64,000 nucleotides of DNA from Snodgrassella alvi (GTDB lineage: Bacteria > Pseudomonadota > Gammaproteobacteria > Burkholderiales > Neisseriaceae): NCBI RefSeq assembly GCF_002777745.1, contig NZ_MEIO01000055.1:248001-312000 (forward strand). The letters are read 5' to 3'. The translations under genes were made by a program, and so were the position numbers. Below the pieces are notes generated by a model. It was not told the DNA's origin and did no database searches. It saw only the letters and a program-made list of their open reading frames with translations. Shown in pieces: positions 1 to 8,143 of the stretch (position 1 is the stretch's first letter; each line of letters starts with the position of its first letter).

Positions 1-59
1 GTTACATCCAGTCCAAAATCGCCCCCCATTGCATCAACTGCGATGGTTTTCAAGGTCAT
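1..59 (-). CDS. plsX: PlsX phosphate acyltransferase, N-terminal fragment
   Basis: Reading the minus strand from an ATG at 59 gives MTLKTIAVDAMGGDFGLDV before the window ends. The IAVDAMGGD motif is the hallmark N-terminus of PlsX, which makes acyl-phosphate from acyl-ACP for phospholipid synthesis. The start lies 3 nt after the stop of the upstream phosphoribosyltransferase, so the two are probably translationally coupled. Only about 19 codons are visible, but the motif and the rpmF neighbourhood (rpmF-plsX is a widespread pairing) make the call firm. Confidence 0.88.
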   Translation of the reverse strand, partial: MTLKTIAVDAMGGDFGLDV

Positions 60-62
60 ATG

Positions 63-590
63 TCATGCCTCAGGTGTAGTTTGGGCTGCAACACTTTCAT
101 AGTGCTCATCAATATCAAGTGCATCCCAAGGATAATTAATCCACCAGTCATCAACTTGTATTGCACTATAGAAAGGTAAATCTGCAGGCAGCACCCCTTT
201 TTTGGGTTTACGTTTCTCGTGCAATACGGCAACTCCTAACTGCTGGAAACCTTCGTGCTGCAATTCGCGAATACAGTATTCGAGTGTGGCCCGACTATCG
301 TCCACCTCGTCAACAATCAGCAGTTTCTTGTCTTTCATTTTTTCATCAAAACCATTAGTCCACTGGATTTTCTGTGGACAGTCAGTCGGACGGTCGTTGA
401 TATCATAATAAGACAAAGTAACAGTATATACAGGAATATTCAGAAAACTACGCAATATACGAGCCGGAATAAATCCACCGCCACCGATAGCAATCATTGC
501 ATCAAATGAATGTCCTGATTTCTGGATTTTTTCTGCCAACTCTTTGATGGCACGATGTATATCTTCGTAGTTATACCAGATTTTTTTCAT
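63..590 (-). CDS. Purine-type phosphoribosyltransferase
   Basis: This is a 175-residue cytoplasmic type I phosphoribosyltransferase. The PRPP-binding loop is visible as LLIVDEVDDSRATL (about residues 90-103), with two acidic residues followed by the D-S-R-A-T phosphate loop. The N-terminal AIGGGGFIPARIL segment is the first PPi loop. The family transfers ribose-5-phosphate to a base (hypoxanthine, guanine or xanthine), but the exact base cannot be read from the sequence. The C-terminal VDDWWINYPWD is typical of xanthine/hypoxanthine PRTases, which use an aromatic residue to stack on the purine. The gene sits between rpmF and plsX, an insertion into a usually direct pairing, and its stop almost touches the plsX start. 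Confidence 0.8.
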   Translation of the reverse strand: MKKIWYNYEDIHRAIKELAEKIQKSGHSFDAMIAIGGGGFIPARILRSFLNIPVYTVTLSYYDINDRPTDCPQKIQWTNGFDEKMKDKKLLIVDEVDDSRATLEYCIRELQHEGFQQLGVAVLHEKRKPKKGVLPADLPFYSAIQVDDWWINYPWDALDIDEHYESVAAQTTPEA

Positions 591-691
591 GGGAAACCCG
601 GGTCAATATAAAGAGCAGACCACTGATGGCTGCTGGAAAAGTGGAAATATAATATCTGATCAGGATGAGTCATCCTGCTGACAGTGGATAC

Positions 692-728
692 AAAAAAGCC
701 AGTGATTGCTGATGCAATGTCTGGCTTT
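692..728 (-). terminator. Intrinsic terminator or attenuator after rpmF
   Basis: On the minus strand an AAAGCCAG / CTGGCTTT stem with a loop of about 20 nt is followed by a T-run. It lies between rpmF and the phosphoribosyltransferase, so it may uncouple ribosomal-protein expression from the downstream PRT-plsX genes. The loop is long, so partial read-through is likely. Confidence 0.55.
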
Positions 729-757
729 CATACGCATTGAATAATCACAGGTGTGAA

Positions 758-937
758 TTATTCACCTTTAACTTTGATCACCTTGCGTCCACGGTACATA
801 CCGTTTGGAGAAATGTGGTGACGCAGATGTACTTCACCAGTATTGGTGTCAGTAGAAACCTGTACAGCGGTCAGACCGTCATGTGAACGGTGCATACCAC
901 GTTTTGAAGGGGATTTTTTGTTTTGTTGTACTGCCAT
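758..937 (-). CDS. rpmF: 50S ribosomal protein L32
   Basis: The 59-codon frame starts [20 protein letters not shown] and ends KVIKVKGE, a full-length bacterial L32 of the large ribosomal subunit. The [19 protein letters not shown] block is nearly invariant across proteobacteria. This copy lacks the CxxC zinc pairs found in some L32 paralogues, so it is the C-minus form. An AGGAGC ribosome binding site stands just upstream of the ATG (the plus strand reads gctcct at about 944-949). It lies 32 nt after yceD, the conserved yceD-rpmF pairing, and heads the path to plsX. Confidence 0.96.
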   Translation of the reverse strand: MAVQQNKKSPSKRGMHRSHDGLTAVQVSTDTNTGEVHLRHHISPNGMYRGRKVIKVKGE

Positions 938-969
938 GTTAAAGCTCCTGGGTAATTTAAGTTAATTCG

Positions 970-1473
970 TTAGTGGCCGCTTTTCAGTCCTGCCAATCTG
1001 GCAAAAGGATTGCCAGAGTCTTGATTGGTTTGGGTTGCCAGAGTGTGATCACAATCTTCATGGCGCGGAGCAACCGGAATCGCCATTAAAATCTGGTCTT
1101 CCAGCAGTGCAGTAAGATTATATTCTGCACTCCATACTGCGCCTTCAAGTGATTCATCAGCGGCCATGGCCTCGTCCAGCAATTGTTCGCTGGTAAACAG
1201 CACCACATGCGACTGATCATTCAGCGCCCAGGAAACTGCCTGTAAACAGCGCTGACACACCAGCTGCAATTCGCCCTCTATACTGATATCGATAAAAGGA
1301 CGCTGCCAGCGGTCAATACCACCGCTGACTTTATACTGGATAATGCCTTCGCGTTGCGCCAAAAGTTCATGTGACCAAACCCGCCGGTCAAGCGCCTGAA
1401 GCTGCAATTGACCGCCGCGTTGCTGTTGTTCACGTGTGAACGTGGCTGTATCAATCAAAATAGGGTCTAACAT
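970..1473 (-). CDS. yceD: YceD/DUF177 family protein (23S rRNA accumulation factor)
   Basis: A 167-residue DUF177/YceD protein, linked in other bacteria and in plants to 23S rRNA processing and accumulation and almost always found upstream of rpmF. The conserved LVCQRCLQ motif lies in the middle of the protein and HEDCDHTL near the C-terminus. The open frame extends upstream to 1596, but that stretch would overlap the divergent maf gene. The ATG at 1473 (MLDPILIDTATF) gives the usual family length of about 170 residues, so I take that start. The gene is cotranscribed with rpmF, 32 nt downstream. Confidence 0.85.
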   Translation of the reverse strand: MLDPILIDTATFTREQQQRGGQLQLQALDRRVWSHELLAQREGIIQYKVSGGIDRWQRPFIDISIEGELQLVCQRCLQAVSWALNDQSHVVLFTSEQLLDEAMAADESLEGAVWSAEYNLTALLEDQILMAIPVAPRHEDCDHTLATQTNQDSGNPFARLAGLKSGH

Positions 1474-1524
1474 AAACGGCGGATGATATAATTTAACCTT
1501 TATAATGTCAATGAGTTCGCACTT

Positions 1525-2115
1525 ATGCCGATTGAGAAAAAGCTGATTTTGGCTTCCAGTTCGCGTTTTCGCCAACAGCAGCTTCAGCAATTGCACATCC
1601 CTTTTGAGGCGGTTAGCCCTGATTTTGATGAAACACCGCTACCCGCTGAAACCGCACCGCAGACTGCCTTGCGTCTGGCCAGTGGTAAAGCATATTCCCT
1701 GGCCAGTCATTACCCGGATGCTTTGATTATAGGCTGCGATCAGGTAGCTTGGTGTTGCGAACAGCAATTAGGTAAGCCGCTAACCGTGGCAAAAGCACAA
1801 CAGATGTTACACTATTTAAGTGGTCAGGAAGTGGTATTTTACAGTGCATTGACTGTACTGAATGTTGCTGAAAACCGTCTGCACCAGCACGTTGATGAAA
1901 CGCGCGTTATGATGCGTACTCTAACAGATGCCCAGATTAATCATTATCTAACACTGGAGCCTGATGCAATACATTGTGCCGGTGCCGCCAAAAGTGAGGG
2001 ACTGGGTGCACTACTGATTAAGCATATTGACAGCACAGACCCGCATGCGCTGATTGGTTTACCAGTTTTCCGTCTGGTGGACTTTTTCTTGGCTGAAGGA
2101 GTAAATATTTTATGA
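1525..2115 (+). CDS. yceF: Maf/YceF-type nucleotide pyrophosphatase
   Basis: A 196-residue Maf-fold protein of the YceF branch, which hydrolyses 7-methyl-GTP and related non-canonical nucleotides as a house-cleaning enzyme. Visible motifs are the N-terminal LILASSSRFRQQQL, the DFDETPLP stretch, IIGCDQVAW, KSEGLGALL and a terminal GLPVFRLVDFF. The usual second arginine of the substrate-binding S-x-x-R-R signature is a glutamine here (R-F-R-Q), and the usual Ser before DQV is Cys. These changes could tune specificity. The gene overlaps the next one by 4 nt (ATGA), so the two are translationally coupled. Confidence 0.85.
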   Translation: MPIEKKLILASSSRFRQQQLQQLHIPFEAVSPDFDETPLPAETAPQTALRLASGKAYSLASHYPDALIIGCDQVAWCCEQQLGKPLTVAKAQQMLHYLSGQEVVFYSALTVLNVAENRLHQHVDETRVMMRTLTDAQINHYLTLEPDAIHCAGAAKSEGLGALLIKHIDSTDPHALIGLPVFRLVDFFLAEGVNIL

Positions 2116-2825
2116 GCAGCCCCGTACTCTATCTGATTCCTGCACCATTAGGAACGGCAGACACACCCTGCCTGCTTGCGCATGAACGGGAATATATTGT
2201 TAACCTGACCGATTTTGTTGTTGAAGCCGAAAAAACGGCACGTGCCCATTTAAAAGCATTTGGCGTACACACGCCGATTCGTGAATTAAATCTGCGCACA
2301 TTGAATGAACATACAGCCGAACGTGATATCGCTGCATTATTACAACCCTTACAGGCTGGTCGTAGTATGGGCTTACTCAGTGAAGCGGGCTGTCCGGCAG
2401 TAGCCGACCCAGGAGCACAGCTAGTGGCACTGGCACATCAGGCCGGTTTTACCGTTATGCCACTGGTTGGCCCTTCCAGCATCATGCTGGCGCTGATGGC
2501 CTCTGGCGCCAATGGACAGTGTTTTGCCTTTAAAGGCTACCTGCCTGCGGAGAAAACCGCACGTACAGAACGTCTGCGTGCACTGGAAAACCGTTCACGA
2601 CAGGAAAACGAAACCCAGCTTTTCATTGAAACGCCTTACCGCAATGATGCTTTACTGGCAGATGCGATTGCCAGTCTGCATCCGCAAACCCGCTTGTGTA
2701 TTGCCGCTGATTTAACCATGCCTACACAAACTATTATCAGCCAGAATGTCGCAACTTGGAGAGGCATGAAGACACTGCCGCCGCTGAGAAAAAGACCCTG
2801 CTTGTTTATTCTGCATGCCGGCTGA
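2112..2825 (+). CDS. RsmI-like SAM-dependent methyltransferase (tetrapyrrole methylase fold)
   Basis: A 237-residue member of the tetrapyrrole methylase fold close to RsmI, the enzyme that 2'-O-methylates C1402 of 16S rRNA. It shows YLIPAPLG at the N-terminus, GLLSEAGCPAVADPGAQLV (the SAM-binding S-x-A-G-x-P-x-x-x-D-P-G motif), PLVGPSSIMLALMASG and FIETPYRND. It is shorter than canonical RsmI of about 280 residues and lacks that C-terminal extension, so it belongs to the second, less studied subfamily of SAM methyltransferases. The start overlaps the maf stop by 4 nt. Confidence 0.8.
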   Translation: MSSPVLYLIPAPLGTADTPCLLAHEREYIVNLTDFVVEAEKTARAHLKAFGVHTPIRELNLRTLNEHTAERDIAALLQPLQAGRSMGLLSEAGCPAVADPGAQLVALAHQAGFTVMPLVGPSSIMLALMASGANGQCFAFKGYLPAEKTARTERLRALENRSRQENETQLFIETPYRNDALLADAIASLHPQTRLCIAADLTMPTQTIISQNVATWRGMKTLPPLRKRPCLFILHAG

Positions 2826-2866
2826 TACCCTTATGACATTTTTTGGAAATAACTTTTGCCCTGCTC

Positions 2867-2895
2867 TTGTCAAGGTACACATCACTGCCTATAAT
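2867..2895 (+). promoter_or_regulatory. Sigma-70 promoter of tRNA-Pro
   Basis: A TTGTCA -35 box (2867-2872) and a perfect TATAAT -10 box (2890-2895) are separated by exactly 17 bp. The mature tRNA starts 14 nt after the -10 box, which leaves a short leader. No other gene begins in this interval. Confidence 0.82.
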
Positions 2896-2908
2896 GCACA
2901 ACTTCTTT

Positions 2909-2985
2909 CGGAGTGTAGCGCAGCCCGGTAGCGCACCTCGTTCGGGACGAGGGGGTCGAAGGTTCGAATCCTTTCACTCCGACCA
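2909..2985 (+). tRNA. tRNA-Pro(CGG)
   Basis: A complete 77-nt cloverleaf with an encoded CCA end. The acceptor stem CGGAGTG pairs with CACTCCG. The D arm contains AGCCCGGTAGCGC. The anticodon stem CCTCG/CGAGG closes the loop TTCGGGA, giving anticodon CGG, which reads CCG proline codons. The T arm is GAAGGTTCGAATCCTTTC. The sequence closely resembles E. coli proK. It is a single-gene transcript with its own promoter and terminator. Confidence 0.97.
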
Positions 2986-3003
2986 TAGACCATATATTTA
3001 AAA

Positions 3004-3034
3004 CCGTCTGTTCAACATGAGCAGACGGTTTTTT
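3004..3034 (+). terminator. Terminator of tRNA-Pro
   Basis: A 10-bp stem, CCGTCTGTTC paired with GAGCAGACGG (one G-T wobble), carries a 5-nt loop and is followed directly by TTTTTT. It lies 18 nt past the tRNA CCA end. Confidence 0.88.
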
Positions 3035-3244
3035 ACAATCAAGGCAATTTATGTCAAATGATTTTATTGTTACAATAAAAGAGTAATATTTATACTTTGC
3101 AGAAAAAAACAAATCAGCGTAAATGTAATTAAATCTTTGCCAAAATTATTTTTTTATAAAAAAATCCTTTATATTATACAACTCTTGAACACATGGTTGT
3201 CATTCAGTAATTAATAATGCTTTTCTGTTAAGTTATGTAGGCTT

Positions 3245-3250
3245 TATAAT
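3245..3250 (+). promoter_or_regulatory. Possible -10 box for dctA
   Basis: A perfect TATAAT hexamer about 80 nt before the dctA start, in an AT-rich leader. The -35 region at 17-bp spacing (TTTCTG) is poor, so this could be activator dependent or wrong. Confidence 0.35.
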
Positions 3251-3329
3251 CAGCGAATTATGTTTCATATTTGCTCATAATAACTTTAAAACCCAGTAGT
3301 CCTTAAACACAAATCCTTGAGAGATTAAC

Positions 3330-4616
3330 ATGTTACCACTCGAAATTGAGGAAATGAATCCACCACCAAAAAAACAGCGGTGGTATCAGATTCTATATGT
3401 ACAGGTAATTATCGCCATTATTATTGGTATTTTACTTGGTAACTTTTTCCCCAGTGTTGGCGAAAGCATGAAACCTTTGGGTGATGCTTTCATCAAACTG
3501 GTAAAAATGATCATCTCCCCGGTTATTTTCCTCACCGTGGTAACCGGTATCGCTGAGATGACCAATATGAAAACCATGGGACGTGTAGCCGGCAAAGCTA
3601 TGGTTTATTTTCTCACCTTCTCTACTCTGGCACTGGTTATTGGTCTGCTTGTGGCCAATATTGCCCAGCCGGGACATGGTTTGAATATCGACCCGAGTAC
3701 CCTGCAAAGTGCCAAGGTTCATGAATATGTGCAGAAATCACATGAATCCAGTCTGACCGGTTTTTTGATGGACATCATTCCGACTACTGCAATGAGTCCG
3801 CTTACCAATGGCAATATCCTGCAAACCCTGTTTATTGCTATTCTGTTTGGTGTGTCTCTGGCAATGATTGGTGAAAAAGCCCGTCCACTGATCAATATCT
3901 TTCATGATTTGTCTGCACCGGTTTTCAAAATGGTATCCATTCTGATGCGCGCGGCACCGGTAGGCGCATTTGGTGCCATGGCCTTTACCATTGGTAAATA
4001 CGGTATTGACTCTATTGGTAATCTGCTCTACCTGATTCTAACTTTCTATATTTCTTCAGTACTGTTTATTCTGATTGTGCTGGGTGCAGTAGCACGTTAT
4101 AACGGTTTTTCTATTATCAGGCTGGTGAAGTACATTAAGGAAGAACTGTTACTGGTACTGGGCACAAGCTCATCTGAAGCCGCCCTGCCTACGCTGATGC
4201 AGAAAATGGAAAATGCTGGTTGCAAAAAATCAATTGTTGGGTTGGTTGTACCTACTGGTTATTCCTTCAATCTGGATGGTACGAATATTTACATGACTCT
4301 GGCCGCACTGTTTATTGCGCAGGCTTGTAACATTGATCTGACACTGCAACAGCAGATATTGTTACTGCTGGTTGCCATGCTCAGTTCTAAAGGTGCAGCA
4401 GGGGTAACCGGCGCCGGCTTTATCACACTGGCTGCCACCTTATCCGTTGTACCGTCTGTACCGGTAGAAGGGATGGCGCTGATTCTGGGTATTGACCGCT
4501 TTATGTCTGAATGCCGCGCCTTGACCAATCTGGTTGGCAATGCCTGTGCTACTATTGTTGTTGCACGCTGGGAAAAAGGCCTGGATTCAGAGCGCTTGCA
4601 TGAAGTGTTGAAATAA
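3330..4616 (+). CDS. dctA: C4-dicarboxylate:H+/Na+ symporter DctA
   Basis: A 428-residue DAACS-family carrier that imports succinate, fumarate and malate across the inner membrane. The signatures are clear: [21 protein letters not shown] in the first third, the serine-rich hairpin [11 protein letters not shown], the substrate-site [29 protein letters not shown], and [19 protein letters not shown] near the end. Length matches E. coli DctA (428). The frame could also start at the second Met (codon 9, [12 protein letters not shown]), which aligns better with relatives, but the upstream ATG follows a GAGAG Shine-Dalgarno sequence. The gene is monocistronic, flanked by terminators, and probably feeds the TCA cycle with host-derived organic acids. 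Confidence 0.93.
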   Translation: MLPLEIEEMNPPPKKQRWYQILYVQVIIAIIIGILLGNFFPSVGESMKPLGDAFIKLVKMIISPVIFLTVVTGIAEMTNMKTMGRVAGKAMVYFLTFSTLALVIGLLVANIAQPGHGLNIDPSTLQSAKVHEYVQKSHESSLTGFLMDIIPTTAMSPLTNGNILQTLFIAILFGVSLAMIGEKARPLINIFHDLSAPVFKMVSILMRAAPVGAFGAMAFTIGKYGIDSIGNLLYLILTFYISSVLFILIVLGAVARYNGFSIIRLVKYIKEELLLVLGTSSSEAALPTLMQKMENAGCKKSIVGLVVPTGYSFNLDGTNIYMTLAALFIAQACNIDLTLQQQILLLLVAMLSSKGAAGVTGAGFITLAATLSVVPSVPVEGMALILGIDRFMSECRALTNLVGNACATIVVARWEKGLDSERLHEVLK

Positions 4617-4670
4617 TCATTTCATTTAGGTATAAGATTCTGCTTACAGAAATTTAGCTGCCATATCACA

Positions 4671-4703
4671 GGTGATGAGATTAACAATCTCATCACTTTT
4701 TAG
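4671..4703 (+). terminator. Terminator of dctA
   Basis: The inverted repeat GTGATGAGATT / AATCTCATCAC has a 3-nt loop and is followed by TTTTTA. It lies 55 nt after the dctA stop. Confidence 0.85.
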
Positions 4704-4707
4704 ATAA

Positions 4708-4746
4708 AAAAAACAGACCAGTTAATATTAACTGGTCTGTTTTTTT
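4708..4746. terminator. Bidirectional terminator between dctA and metG
   Basis: A long perfect stem, AACAGACCAGTTAA / TTAACTGGTCTGTT, has A-runs on the left and T-runs on the right, so it can act in both directions. It is the only terminator 3' of metG and a second one for dctA. Confidence 0.88.
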
Positions 4747-4758
4747 GAGAATGAATAA

Positions 4759-6816
4759 TCAGCCGACTTTCATACCCGGCTCAGCACCACTATCTACATC
4801 CAATAAGAATAGTTTGCCATTACCGGCAGCCGAAGTAATCATGCCCTCAGACATACCAAATTTGGCCATTTTACGCGGCGCAAAATTAGCCACCACGATT
4901 ACCATGCGTCCAACCAGTTTTTCCGGCTCAGGATAGCTGGCGGCAATACCTGAGAATATCGTACGCTGTTCAAAGCCAAGATCAACCTGAAATCTGAGTA
5001 ATTTGCTGCTACCTTCAACTTTTTCACATGTCAGCACTCTGGCCACACGCATATCGATTTTCATGAAATCGTCAAATGAAGCAGTAGCAGCTACAGGCTC
5101 ATGAGTAACAGTAGCAACTGTTGACGTTGGCTGGATATTCTGGCGATTAGCTGCAACCAAATCATCAATCTGCTTTTGTTCTACCCGCTGCATCAAGTGT
5201 TGATAGGCATTAATACTATGTCCTGCCGGCAGTAAAGTCGTGCTATCAGTCCAGCTTAGTGACGCCACATTCAGGAATGCTGCTGCTTCAGTAGCCAGCT
5301 GCGGCAATACTGGCGACAGATAGACAGTAAGAATACGGAAAGCATTAATCAGCTCGCTGCATACCTGCTGCAACCGTGCTTCCTGACCTTCCAGTCGCGC
5401 CAGCTCCCATGGTTTGTTAGCGTCTACATATTCATTCACCACATCGGCCAGTGCCATAATTTCACGCAAGGCACGCGCATATTCCCGCGCTTCAAAGCTG
5501 GTTGCAATGGATTCGCTTTGTGCCTGTAATTGTGGCAACAGCTCACTGTTGCTGACATCAGTCAATTTACCCTGAAAACGCTTGCTGATAAATCCGGCAG
5601 CACGTGCAGCAATATTCACGTATTTACCGACCAAATCACTGTTAACGCGGGCGATAAAATCGTTCAGATTTAAATCAAGGTCTTCAATTTTGCTATTAAG
5701 TTTGGCCGCAAAATAATAACGCAGCCATTCTGGATTCAAACGCTGTTCCAGATAAGAGCGTGCTGTAATGAATGTACCACGAGATTTGGACATTTTCTGC
5801 CCATCTACAGTAAGAAAGCCATGAGCAAATATGCCTGTTGGCGCACGCAGGTTTGCATATTGCAAGGTTGCCGGCCAGAACAGTGCATGAAAGTACAGTA
5901 TATCCTTACCAATAAAATGATACATTTCGGTATCGGTATCAGCGCGAAACCACTGTTCAAAATCCACTCCGATGCGCTCACACAGATTTTTAAATGAAGC
6001 CATGTAGCCAATAGGTGCATCTAACCAGACATAAAAATACTTACCGGGCGCATCAGGAATTTCAAAACCGAAATAAGGTGCATCACGGCTGATATCCCAG
6101 TCGCTCAGGTTATCATCCTGAAGCCACTCATTCATTTTATTCAGAGCTTCGGCCTGCAAATGCGACTGCTGGCGACCATTAGCCAGTTGGGTACTGCCGG
6201 CAGTCCACTGCTTCAGATAATCAGCGCACTCCCCTAGTTTAAAGAAGAAATGTTCTGATTCTTTCAACACCGGAGTAGCGCCGGAAATAGCAGAATACGG
6301 ATTAATCAACTCGGTTGGACTGTAAGTAGTACCGCATACTTCACAATTATCACCATACTGATCCTGTGCATGGCATTTCGGGCATTCCCCTTTAACAAAA
6401 CGGTCAGGCAAAAACAGTTTTTTTTCTGGGTCAAACAATTGCTCAATGGTACGGCTCTCAATTTTTCCATTGGCTTTTAAAGCCAGATAGATACTGCGGG
6501 ATAAAGCTTCATTTTCAGGAGAGTGGGTACTGTAATAGTTATCATAACCAATACCGAAACCAGTAAAATCTGCCAGATGGTCCTGGCGTACTCTGGTAAT
6601 CATTTCTTCCGGCGTTAGTCCTTGCTTTTGTGCCGCCAGCATTACCGGGGTACCATGCGTGTCATCAGCACAGACGTAGTAGCATTCATGTCCGCGTGCT
6701 TTCTGAAAACGCACCCAGATATCAGTCTGAATATGTTCAACCATATGTCCCAGATGAATGTTCCCGTTCGCATAGGGTAAGGCAGAAGTGACCAGTATTT
6801 TGCGTTGTTGTGTCAT
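4759..6816 (-). CDS. metG: Methionyl-tRNA synthetase
   Basis: A 685-residue class I aminoacyl-tRNA synthetase that charges initiator and elongator tRNA-Met. It has the HLGH version of the HIGH motif at residues 21-24, KMSKS near residue 340, and a zinc knuckle of the C-P-K-C...C-E-V-C type (about residues 146-162). The C-terminal 110 residues (from about [15 protein letters not shown]) form the EMAP/Trbp111-like tRNA-binding and dimerisation domain, so this is the long, dimeric MetG. The length equals E. coli MetG class. It lies downstream of ubiJ in a minus-strand run and ends at a strong terminator. Confidence 0.97.
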   Translation of the reverse strand: MTQQRKILVTSALPYANGNIHLGHMVEHIQTDIWVRFQKARGHECYYVCADDTHGTPVMLAAQKQGLTPEEMITRVRQDHLADFTGFGIGYDNYYSTHSPENEALSRSIYLALKANGKIESRTIEQLFDPEKKLFLPDRFVKGECPKCHAQDQYGDNCEVCGTTYSPTELINPYSAISGATPVLKESEHFFFKLGECADYLKQWTAGSTQLANGRQQSHLQAEALNKMNEWLQDDNLSDWDISRDAPYFGFEIPDAPGKYFYVWLDAPIGYMASFKNLCERIGVDFEQWFRADTDTEMYHFIGKDILYFHALFWPATLQYANLRAPTGIFAHGFLTVDGQKMSKSRGTFITARSYLEQRLNPEWLRYYFAAKLNSKIEDLDLNLNDFIARVNSDLVGKYVNIAARAAGFISKRFQGKLTDVSNSELLPQLQAQSESIATSFEAREYARALREIMALADVVNEYVDANKPWELARLEGQEARLQQVCSELINAFRILTVYLSPVLPQLATEAAAFLNVASLSWTDSTTLLPAGHSINAYQHLMQRVEQKQIDDLVAANRQNIQPTSTVATVTHEPVAATASFDDFMKIDMRVARVLTCEKVEGSSKLLRFQVDLGFEQRTIFSGIAASYPEPEKLVGRMVIVVANFAPRKMAKFGMSEGMITSAAGNGKLFLLDVDSGAEPGMKVG

Positions 6817-6918
6817 GATTGATGTATTGTTGAAATCCAGTAAAAATTACTGAAATTATACCAGAGCCTTTCGCTACTACAGTAACGGCTTATATGCTAT
6901 TCGGACAATGCACCGAAT

Positions 6919-7482
6919 TTAATTAAGTTTCTGCTGCAAGCGGACAATGCGGGCTGCCAGACGTGCAGTGTCATCGCGCAATGTCTCTACCTGTCCGGCA
7001 AACTGCTGCAATTGAAGCTGTCCCACCACAGCTGCATCGCTTTCGCGCACATAGTCAGAAACCTGTGCAGCAATACTGTGACTGATTGCACGACCATGCT
7101 GATAGAGATTTTCCAGTTCCAGTGCCACTTTTCCGCCAACAGCATCTCCAAGCAGCCTAGCAAGATCATCACGCCAATCATACTGTAATGCCTGTATAAG
7201 CGGCAGAATGGCCATACCCAGTGCACGGTCACCACTAATTTGTACATCACCCACACCCGGCTGTATACCAGTGAGCATTTTACTTAGTGCAGTTGAGGCA
7301 ATAGTAATTGTGGTGTCTGCTTCGACTGAATTTTCCTGCCAGAAACCCTGTGCATCAATGCGGCCTTTGAGTGTCAGCATGGGCAGCACCAGTGCAACAA
7401 CCCGCTGCTGGTGCTGCTGCCAGCGTGCTTTAAGCTCTACATTCTGCTGGATAAGGTGATTAAGCACCGCCAGAGTTAACAT
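6919..7482 (-). CDS. ubiJ: UbiJ-like SCP2-domain protein
   Basis: A 187-residue protein with an N-terminal SCP2/YigP-type lipid-binding domain and a C-terminal coiled coil (QLQQFAGQVETLRDDTARLAARI...). This is the architecture of UbiJ, an accessory factor that holds polyprenylated ubiquinone intermediates in the Ubi complex. The frame is open further upstream, but the ATG at 7482 (MLTLAVLNHLIQQ) is the natural start. It overlaps the 3' end of the LOG gene by 7 nt, and typical UbiJ proteins begin this way. Coupling to the upstream LOG gene is likely. The name rests on fold and architecture rather than a decisive motif. Confidence 0.72.
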   Translation of the reverse strand: MLTLAVLNHLIQQNVELKARWQQHQQRVVALVLPMLTLKGRIDAQGFWQENSVEADTTITIASTALSKMLTGIQPGVGDVQISGDRALGMAILPLIQALQYDWRDDLARLLGDAVGGKVALELENLYQHGRAISHSIAAQVSDYVRESDAAVVGQLQLQQFAGQVETLRDDTARLAARIVRLQQKLN

Positions 7483-8081
7483 AGCGTTTCTCTGATCTGC
7501 TGCGCCCATTGCGGAGTAACCCATTTCACCGCATCCCGTGGCTGCCAGTGGCGCATTTGCTCCAAGATTTCTGCCGGCATGGTGGCACAGCAGAGTAAAT
7601 CCATGTTTTCTGGTGGCATGAAACCAGCTGCCACAGTATTTTGCAACATCTGAATTAACGGATCAAAAAAGCCGGCTACATTCAGAATCCCTACCGGATG
7701 AGGGTGCAGCTTAAGCTGTGCCTGTGATAATACCTCAAACAATTCTTCATAAGTGCCCAAACCGCCGGGCATAGCAATAAAACCATCAGCCAGTTCAATC
7801 ATTTTGTTTTTGCGCTCGGTCATATTGGCCGTTTCATACAATTTAGTCAGCCTTGGATGTGCACCTTCCATATTTTTCAGAAAACTCGGAATCACGCCAA
7901 TGGCTTCACCACCATGTTCCAGTACTGCCGAAGCAATTGTGCCCATCAGACCGATATTGCCACCTCCATAAACCAGACGATACCCCTGTTGAGCCATTTC
8001 CTTTCCCAGCAGCTGTGCAGCATCGAAATAGGCTTTATTCTGTCCCAGATTGGAACCACAATATACAACGATATTTTTCAT
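7476..8081 (-). CDS. LOG-family nucleotide 5'-monophosphate phosphoribohydrolase
   Basis: A 201-residue Rossmann-like LOG protein (TIGR00730/lysine-decarboxylase-like family). The catalytic PGGLGTYEE motif is at residues 105-113, and the nucleotide-contacting YGGGNIGLMG at 38-47. In plants and some bacteria the family releases the base from cytokinin nucleotides or from AMP. In most proteobacteria the physiological substrate is a purine nucleotide. I take the ATG at 8081 because it follows GGAGA and removes seven non-conserved residues. The gene is followed by ubiJ with a 7-nt overlap. Older annotations calling this family lysine decarboxylase are wrong. Confidence 0.85.
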   Translation of the reverse strand: MKNIVVYCGSNLGQNKAYFDAAQLLGKEMAQQGYRLVYGGGNIGLMGTIASAVLEHGGEAIGVIPSFLKNMEGAHPRLTKLYETANMTERKNKMIELADGFIAMPGGLGTYEELFEVLSQAQLKLHPHPVGILNVAGFFDPLIQMLQNTVAAGFMPPENMDLLCCATMPAEILEQMRHWQPRDAVKWVTPQWAQQIRETLC

Positions 8082-8143
8082 ACTTGTTTTTCTCCATGCC
8101 AAAGGCGATTTGCGCCTATTTTAAGTAAATATTTGTTTTACGC

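Noticed and set aside
2882-3112. Minus-strand ORF of 76 codons
   Set aside because: It is antisense across the tRNA-Pro gene and its terminator; not a real protein.
7476-8081. Lysine decarboxylase
   Set aside because: The PGGLGTYEE motif identifies the LOG phosphoribohydrolase family; no PLP-binding decarboxylase features exist.
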